From JAKFDI01 sp036676235 (GTDB lineage Bacteria; Pseudomonadota; Gammaproteobacteria; Burkholderiales; Burkholderiaceae_C): a DNA stretch of 64,000 nucleotides. The notes under the pieces were generated by a model, which saw only the letters and a program-made list of their open reading frames with translations, searched no databases and was not told the DNA's origin. Every line of letters begins with the position of its first letter. The stretch's first letter is position 1. The stretch lies in contig JAKFDI010000085.1 in the NCBI GenBank assembly GCA_036676235.1, positions 1-64,000 of the forward strand. Reading direction: 5' to 3'. The position numbers and the translations under genes are program-made. Below, piece by piece: positions 58,972-64,000 of the stretch.

Positions 58972-61248
58972 TCACAGCTTCATCTCCAGCCGCAGCTGCC
59001 ACTTCACCGACGAACGCGCGGTCGTCAGGCCCGATTCCTCGTACAGCGGCAGGCCGCCCGCGTCCTGCACGGTGATGCCGCTGCCGGTGACGTAGTCGAG
59101 CGGCGCCAGGTTGGTGGCCGACAGGCGCAGCCGCGTCGACTTGTCGAAGTGCCACACGGCGTAGGCGTCGAACAGCCGCTTGCGGCCCTGCAGCGCCGTC
59201 TGCGTGTTCGACAGCCGCGTGTCGTAGGCCGGCGTCCAGTTCAGGCTGCCGCCAATGGCCAGCGGCGTGCCGCGAAAGCGGTAGTCGGCGCCGAGGTTCA
59301 GCGTGCCGTCGGGCTGCTGGTCCAGCCGGTTGTCGGGCCCGGCCACGCCCTTCACGCGCGAGCGGAACAGGCTGGCGTTGGCCCGCACGTCGAGCGGGAT
59401 CGCCTGCGGCCACACGTCGCTCAGCCGGAACCGGGCCTCGAGCTCGATGCCCTGCGTGACGGCATCGCCCACGTTCTGCACCTGTGACACCCAGCGGCCG
59501 CTCTCGAACGCGGTGCGCGAGCGGATCAGGTCGCTGATGTCGCGGTGGAACACGCTCGCGCTCAGCAGGCCGCCGCCCTCGAGGTAGCGCTCGACGGCGA
59601 GATCGATCCCGAGCGCGGTCTCGGGCTGCAGATTCGGATTGCCGACACGATCGGGCGAGGTCGGCGAGTTGGGCCGCAAGGGGTTGGAGCGGCCGATCAG
59701 CTGGTTGAGCCGCGGCGCGCGGTAGCTGCGCGTGAGGCTCATGCGCAGCTGGTCGCGGCTCTTGGGCGCGAACTTCCACACCGCGTGCGCGAGCGGCGTC
59801 CACACGAAATGGCGATTCGTCTGCGCGGGCTGGCCGGCGCTCTCGCCGCGCATCTCGCTGCCCTCGCCGCGCAGGCCGAGATGCACGGCCCATTGCGGGC
59901 TCAGCTCCCATTCGTCCTGCGCATAGAGCGCGTAGCCCATGCCGCTGGCCTGCTGGCGTTCGTCGACCACGGGCCGCGCCGGCAGGCTCTGCACGGCGGT
60001 GGCGCGGTCGTCACGCCAGTTGCGCGCCCAGTCGACGCCCGCCACGAGCTGGTGGTCGTTGTCCAGCACGCGCGACCACTTGCCCTTGAGCGAGAACCAG
60101 CGCTCATCCACCTCGGATCGTTCGTCGCCGTCGAGGCTGGGTGCGCCCCCGCTGGACTGGCGCCGCGCCTCCAGCGAGCGCGATTGCCACGCGCCCAGCG
60201 TGCCGCGCCATTCGAGCTTGGCGCCGTCGGCCAGCGTGCGGTTCCAGTCGGCGCTGATCCGCCCGAGGCTGAAGCGGCTGTCGGTGTGGCCCCGCGCGTT
60301 GTCGAAGGCGGGCGAGATGAGGCCGGGCGATTGCGGGTCGGGCGTCGGCTGGCTGCGCCGGCGCTCGGTCTGCCAGTCGCTGCGGCTGTCGTGCAGCATG
60401 ATGAAGGGCTTCAGCGTCACGCTGTCGGCGCCGCCGCGCCACTGCAGGCGCGAACTGAGGTGCACGCCGTCGAGACGGTAGCGCGAGGTGGTGTGATCCG
60501 TCTGGTCCAGCGTGACGGCGCCGTCGGCGAGCCGCGTGTCCAGCGTGCGCGTGCGGCCGTCGTTCTCGCGGTCGACGCGAAACGCCGTGAGCGAGAAGTT
60601 GACGGTCCACGGCCCCGCCACGTCGTTGCGCGTCCACGAGACGCCGGGGCTCAGGCGGCCGTCTTCCGCGCCCAGGCTCAAACGCAGGTCGTTGCTGCGC
60701 CGCCGCAAGCCTTCGCGCGTGATGATGTTGATGGTGCCGGCGATGGCTTGGGCGCCGGTTTCGGCGGTGGGCGCGCGCAGGATCTCGATGCGCTCGATCT
60801 GTTCCGGGTCCAGCGAGTCGAGCGAGAAGCCGGGCGGCAGGCGCTCGCCGTCGAGCAGGATCTGCGTGTAGCCGCTGCCGAGGCCCCGCATGCGGATCGC
60901 GCCGCCGCGCCCCGGCGCGCCCTGCACCGTGACGCCGGGCAGACGCTTGAGCAGTTCGCCCACCGTGCTGTCGCCGAAGCGCTCGATCTCCTCGCGCCCG
61001 ACGACGATCTTCGAGGCGGTGCCGTAGCGTCGCGCGCGGGTTTCGTCCGACTGCCGCTCGCCAGAGATCTGCACGCGTTCGAGCGTGGCGGGGGCGGAGG
61101 CAGGGCGCGCCGGCGCGGCCGGCGCGGCCGGAGCCGCCGGCTGTTGCGCCTGCGCGGTCGACGCGCAGGCGGCCAGCGCCACGGTGCGCACGAGCCGCCC
61201 TGCCGTCGGCCGACGGCCCTGCGGCGCGAACTCGTTTGCTGCGGTCAT
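58972..61248 (-). CDS. TonB-dependent outer-membrane receptor
   Basis: This 758-residue receptor has a signal peptide (ending AQAQQ near residue 36), an Ala/Pro-rich linker, a possible TonB box around LERVQISGE, a plug domain (TVGELLKRLPGVTVQGAPGR, GSGYTQILLDGERLPPGF and ERIEILRAPTAETGAQAIAG, cited in part) and a beta-barrel ending in a typical terminal strand, SSVKWQLRLEMKL. It imports a siderophore, metal complex or vitamin; the ligand cannot be told and I found no Fur box upstream. It is divergent from the acyl-CoA-binding protein gene. Confidence 0.92.
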   Translation of the reverse strand: MTAANEFAPQGRRPTAGRLVRTVALAACASTAQAQQPAAPAAPAAPARPASAPATLERVQISGERQSDETRARRYGTASKIVVGREEIERFGDSTVGELLKRLPGVTVQGAPGRGGAIRMRGLGSGYTQILLDGERLPPGFSLDSLDPEQIERIEILRAPTAETGAQAIAGTINIITREGLRRRSNDLRLSLGAEDGRLSPGVSWTRNDVAGPWTVNFSLTAFRVDRENDGRTRTLDTRLADGAVTLDQTDHTTSRYRLDGVHLSSRLQWRGGADSVTLKPFIMLHDSRSDWQTERRRSQPTPDPQSPGLISPAFDNARGHTDSRFSLGRISADWNRTLADGAKLEWRGTLGAWQSRSLEARRQSSGGAPSLDGDERSEVDERWFSLKGKWSRVLDNDHQLVAGVDWARNWRDDRATAVQSLPARPVVDERQQASGMGYALYAQDEWELSPQWAVHLGLRGEGSEMRGESAGQPAQTNRHFVWTPLAHAVWKFAPKSRDQLRMSLTRSYRAPRLNQLIGRSNPLRPNSPTSPDRVGNPNLQPETALGIDLAVERYLEGGGLLSASVFHRDISDLIRSRTAFESGRWVSQVQNVGDAVTQGIELEARFRLSDVWPQAIPLDVRANASLFRSRVKGVAGPDNRLDQQPDGTLNLGADYRFRGTPLAIGGSLNWTPAYDTRLSNTQTALQGRKRLFDAYAVWHFDKSTRLRLSATNLAPLDYVTGSGITVQDAGGLPLYEESGLTTARSSVKWQLRLEMKL

Positions 61249-61339
61249 GGGGCAGGTCTTTCCGGTTCGGTGCGCGGCAGCGGTGGCTACCATCTGGCCG
61301 ATCGAATCGTCCCGAGTTTCACCCAACAGGAGCCGTCCC

Positions 61340-61594
61340 ATGTCCGACCTGAAATCGCAATTCGAGCAAGCCGTGGCCGAGTCGAAGAACCTGCCCGAGC
61401 GGCCGGACAACATGACGATGCTGCGCATCTACGCGCTGTACAAGCAGGCGACCGAAGGCGACGCGCAGGGCGAGCGCCCCGGCTTCACCGACATGGTCGG
61501 CCGCATGAAGTGGGACGGCTGGAAGGCGCTCGAAGGCACGTCCGGCGACGAGGCCATGCAGTCCTACGTCGACCTCATCGAGTCGCTGAAGTAG
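61340..61594 (+). CDS. Acyl-CoA-binding protein (ACBP)
   Basis: This 84-residue four-helix protein binds medium and long acyl-CoA in the cytoplasm. SDLKSQFEQAVAESKNLPERP is the first helix pair, YALYKQATEGDAQGERPGF the conserved loop and MKWDGWKALEG the ligand-binding helix (cited in part). AGGAG at 61328 lies well placed. ACBP is common in eukaryotes and patchy in bacteria, where it may buffer acyl-CoA pools; a link to the fad cluster of this window is possible. Its last 20 bases overlap the convergent peptidase gene. Confidence 0.93.
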   Translation: MSDLKSQFEQAVAESKNLPERPDNMTMLRIYALYKQATEGDAQGERPGFTDMVGRMKWDGWKALEGTSGDEAMQSYVDLIESLK

Positions 61595-62672
61595 CGGCCA
61601 GCGCCGCACGACGCTCGTCTTTCGGCAGCGCGGCCAGGCGCTTGACCTCGGCGTAGAAGCGCGGGAAGTCGCGGCCCTCGCGCTCGAACAGGCGCTCGAA
61701 GCCGGGCACCAGTTCGTTGTACGCGGCCAGCACGCCCAAGGCGGCGTTGTTGGCGCGGTCGAACCAGCCGTCGTAGCCGGCGAAGCCGTCCCAGCGTTCG
61801 CGCTTCATCACCTCGTACTCGGCGCGCATCTGCGCCATCAGCTCGGCCTTGCGCTCACGCTTGGCGGCGTCCGGAATGTCCTGGCGGTAGACCTCGCCCA
61901 GGCGCTCGCGGTAGCGCAGCGTCAGTTCGCGAAAGTCGTGGCGACGGCCGTCGAAGCGTTCGTAGTCGGCGCGCGCTTCCGGCGTCGCGTGTTCGGCCAG
62001 CCACCGTTGGCCGCCGATGCGCTCCACCGTCGTCGCGAAGGATTCGTTGAACATCGTGTCGCCCGAGGCATACGCCACCTGGTGCGCGAGTTCGTGAAAG
62101 ATCAGGCGCGCGAGTTCGCCCTCCGGATAGTTGATGAAGGTGCTGAGCAGGGGATCGGCGAAGTAGTCGCCCGGCAACGCGCCGAGCGTGGAGTACGCCG
62201 GCACGCCGTAGACGCTGACTTCCTTACCCTTCGCGCGCAGTTCGGCCGCGAAGGCCTCGGCCGCGTCGCGGTCGAAGTAGCCGCGGTAGCCGACGCAGCC
62301 CACCACCGGGAAGCACCAGCGCTGCAGCGTAAGGCTCAACTCCGGCGCCGCCACCACGTTCCAGACGGCTGCGCGGCGCGGCAGGTCGGCGTAGCGGCGG
62401 TAGCTGGCGTTGTCGGGCAAGGCCAGTTCCTTCACCGCGAAGTCGCGCATGCGCTGAGACAGTTCGAGGCGCTCCTTCAGCGCCGGTTTCGTCTGCGCGT
62501 CGGCGAGCCATGCCGGCACCGGCCGTGCAGCGGCGACCAGCGAAAGATGCCCGTTGATCGACTGCGCGTAGTAGCCGAGCGTGCTGCAGCCGCTGGTGAG
62601 GCAGGTGGCCGCCACGGCGAACGCCACCACGACCAGCGTGCCGATGCCTGCCATCCAGAGCCCTCGCCGCAC
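61575..62672 (-). CDS. Putative zinc aminopeptidase lipoprotein (DUF2265-like)
   Basis: This protein of about 365 residues has a signal sequence with lipobox LTSGC and the metalloprotease motif HELAHQ (residues 193-198 from the GTG start at 62672), followed by FNESFATTVERIGGQRWL with the likely third metal ligand. The GTG start is chosen because it gives the signal peptide a charged beginning (VRRGLW); ATG at 62654 has a better GAGGG site and is the alternative. It starts six bases after the stop of the molybdopterin gene, so both are in one unit. Natural substrate unknown. Confidence 0.85.
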   Translation of the reverse strand: MRRGLWMAGIGTLVVVAFAVAATCLTSGCSTLGYYAQSINGHLSLVAAARPVPAWLADAQTKPALKERLELSQRMRDFAVKELALPDNASYRRYADLPRRAAVWNVVAAPELSLTLQRWCFPVVGCVGYRGYFDRDAAEAFAAELRAKGKEVSVYGVPAYSTLGALPGDYFADPLLSTFINYPEGELARLIFHELAHQVAYASGDTMFNESFATTVERIGGQRWLAEHATPEARADYERFDGRRHDFRELTLRYRERLGEVYRQDIPDAAKRERKAELMAQMRAEYEVMKRERWDGFAGYDGWFDRANNAALGVLAAYNELVPGFERLFEREGRDFPRFYAEVKRLAALPKDERRAALAATSATR

Positions 62673-62677
62673 CGCGT

Positions 62678-64000
62678 TCAGTGGGCCGCCTGTGGCCGCA
62701 CCTCGACCAGGCAGTCGTAGAAACTCGGCCCGCCCCCCAGATCGGTGAGCTGCTGGTGCGTCACCTCGTTGACGTTGGTGCCGGCGAGACCCAGCTTGCG
62801 CCACCACACGCCCAGGCCGTTGACCACGCCCGGCCGCGCGCGCTTGCTGAGCACGGCACGGCACAGATAGCTGCCGCGGTCGTTGAACACCTGCACCGTC
62901 TGGCCGGAAGCAATGCCGCGTGGCAGTGCGTCGCTTTCATGAATCTCGATCAGCGGCTCGGCCTCGATGTCGCGCAGGCTCGTCACATTGACGAAGGTGG
63001 AGTTGAGGAAGTTGCGCGCCGGCGGCGAGATCATGGCGAGCGGAAAGCGCGCTGCACGCTCGGGCGACGATTCGGCGCATTCGTAGTTCGCGACATGATC
63101 GGGCACACCGTGGCGCGGCGAATCGATGGTGCAGCGCCCGCTGGTCGTCGGAAAGCCGCCCTTCGCAAACGGCGCTTCGGGCAGCGGCAGCTTCACCCAA
63201 CCGTCTCGACGCAAGTCGTCGAAGTCGACATCGCGAGAGAAGGCCTTGCGCGCCATCGTTTCGTCGCTCTCGGCGAAGCAGTCGTCGTCGAAGCCCATCG
63301 CCGCCGCCAGATCGCGAAAGATCTGCGTATTGGGTCGCGCCTCGCCCAGCGCCGCGATGGCCGGTTCGTTGATCAGTGCCCAGGTGTGGCCGTAGGTCGC
63401 ATGCACATCCAGGTGTTCGAGCTGGGTGGTGGCGGGCAGCACATAGTCGGCGTGGTCGGTGGTGTCGGTCATGAACTGCTCCAGCACCACGGTGAAGAGG
63501 TCGTCGCGCTCGAAGCCGCGCGCCACCTTGGGCGACTCCGGCGCCACCGCGACCGGGTTGCTGTTGTAGACCACCAGCGCCTCGATCTTCGGGCCGAATT
63601 CGGCCGAGCCTTCGTGCAGCAGCGCGTCGCCGATGCTGCTCATGTTGATGGTGCGCGTGCGCCGCCCGGCCAGCAGGTCGGGCCGCTGCAGTGCGGCGCG
63701 GTCGACCGGAAACCAGCCGCCGCTGGACAGCAGCAGGCCGCCCGCCCGATGCCGCCACGCACCGATCAGGCAGGGCAGGATCGCCGCCAGCCGCACCGCA
63801 TTGCCGCCGCCGCGCACACGCTGCATGCCGTAGTTGAGGCGGATCGCGGCGGGCCGGGTCGTGCCGTAATCGCGGGCCAGTTGGCGCACCTCGTCGGCGG
63901 TGATGCCGCAGACCTCGGCCACACGCTCGGGCGGCCACTGCAGCGCTCGCTCGCGCAGCTTCGGCCAGCCCTCGGTGTGGCGCTCGATGTAGTCGTGGTC
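62678..64000 (-). CDS. Molybdopterin-dependent oxidoreductase (5' end outside window)
   Basis: This is the C-terminal 440 residues of a large molybdenum enzyme of the DMSO-reductase family. The active-site half shows RLNYGMQRVRGGGNAVRLAA, VVYNSNPVAVAPE and TDHADYVLPATTQLEHLD. The C-terminal molybdopterin-dinucleotide-binding domain has NFLNSTFVNVTSLRDIEAEP and ARPGVVNGLG (both cited in part). The frame is open to the window edge, where the iron-sulfur and first domains must lie. Substrate is not identifiable; assimilatory or catabolic roles are possible. Confidence 0.9.
   Translation of the reverse strand, partial: DHDYIERHTEGWPKLRERALQWPPERVAEVCGITADEVRQLARDYGTTRPAAIRLNYGMQRVRGGGNAVRLAAILPCLIGAWRHRAGGLLLSSGGWFPVDRAALQRPDLLAGRRTRTINMSSIGDALLHEGSAEFGPKIEALVVYNSNPVAVAPESPKVARGFERDDLFTVVLEQFMTDTTDHADYVLPATTQLEHLDVHATYGHTWALINEPAIAALGEARPNTQIFRDLAAAMGFDDDCFAESDETMARKAFSRDVDFDDLRRDGWVKLPLPEAPFAKGGFPTTSGRCTIDSPRHGVPDHVANYECAESSPERAARFPLAMISPPARNFLNSTFVNVTSLRDIEAEPLIEIHESDALPRGIASGQTVQVFNDRGSYLCRAVLSKRARPGVVNGLGVWWRKLGLAGTNVNEVTHQQLTDLGGGPSFYDCLVEVRPQAAH

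Noticed and set aside
61249..61339. Fur box upstream of the TonB-dependent receptor
   Set aside because: No stretch close to GATAATGATAATCATTATC was seen in the gap, so iron control is not supported.

Overview
The window is a very GC-rich, densely packed bacterial chromosome segment. It carries only core and ordinary metabolic genes, with no integrase, IS transposase, prophage or CRISPR array. The gene neighbourhoods point to a betaproteobacterium of the Burkholderiales, most likely Comamonadaceae (Variovorax-like). These include lolB-ispE-tRNA-Gln-prs-rplY-pth, bolA-murA-hisGDCBHA, hrcA divergent from nadK-recN-rapZ, a Bug-type binding protein, a peroxiredoxin-glutaredoxin fusion and a GltIJK transporter. 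That placement is an inference from gene order and protein flavour; no 16S gene is present. No gap without a gene exceeds 300 bases; the largest is about 210 bases at 26675-26886.

Layout. 1-3434: glutamate/aspartate ABC importer (gltI-gltJ-gltK, reverse strand) with a LysR gene upstream and a hairpin plus U-tract between gltI and gltJ. 3459-5785: an Atm1-type ABC exporter divergent from a hot-dog thioesterase. 5798-15338: one long reverse-strand fatty-acid beta-oxidation cluster in transcription order TetR, acyl-CoA dehydrogenase, DUF2147 protein, fused 3-hydroxyacyl-CoA dehydrogenase/enoyl-CoA hydratase, DUF559 nuclease, thiolase, enoyl-CoA hydratase, SGNH hydrolase, short-chain dehydrogenase. 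The DUF559 nuclease lies between two inverted G-rich stem-loop repeats and looks inserted. 15516-17723: ketopantoate-reductase-like protein, HNH endonuclease and a glycine-zipper lipoprotein.

17849-25043 is the most unusual part. It holds a 1986-residue protein that joins two serine alpha/beta-hydrolase domains, a CHAT (caspase-like) protease domain and a helical repeat tail, followed directly by an MscS-type channel gene. CHAT proteases act as switches in several bacterial immunity and cell-death systems, so this pair is the best candidate for an undescribed system.

25032-30704: an internally deleted Mut7-C remnant, peroxiredoxin-glutaredoxin, 3-methyladenine glycosylase, then a Bug receptor/AtuA catabolic cluster under a divergent LysR gene. 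30738-40244: tRNA(CAU), hrcA, nadK, recN, rapZ, a Lon-substrate-binding-domain protein, and mutM - dynamin-like GTPase - mutY on the reverse strand. 40368-46698: TPR protein, lolB, ispE, tRNA-Gln, prs, rplY, pth and a DUF4124 protein. 46709-56446: ferredoxin, coaD, rsmD, hisF, a PEP-CTERM/CHRD gene on the opposite strand, then hisA, hisH, hisB, hisC, hisD, hisG, murA and bolA, most of them joined by 4-base stop/start overlaps. 56499-64000: YadGH-like ABC transporter, TetR, TonB-dependent receptor, acyl-CoA-binding protein, HExxH lipoprotein peptidase and a truncated molybdopterin oxidoreductase.
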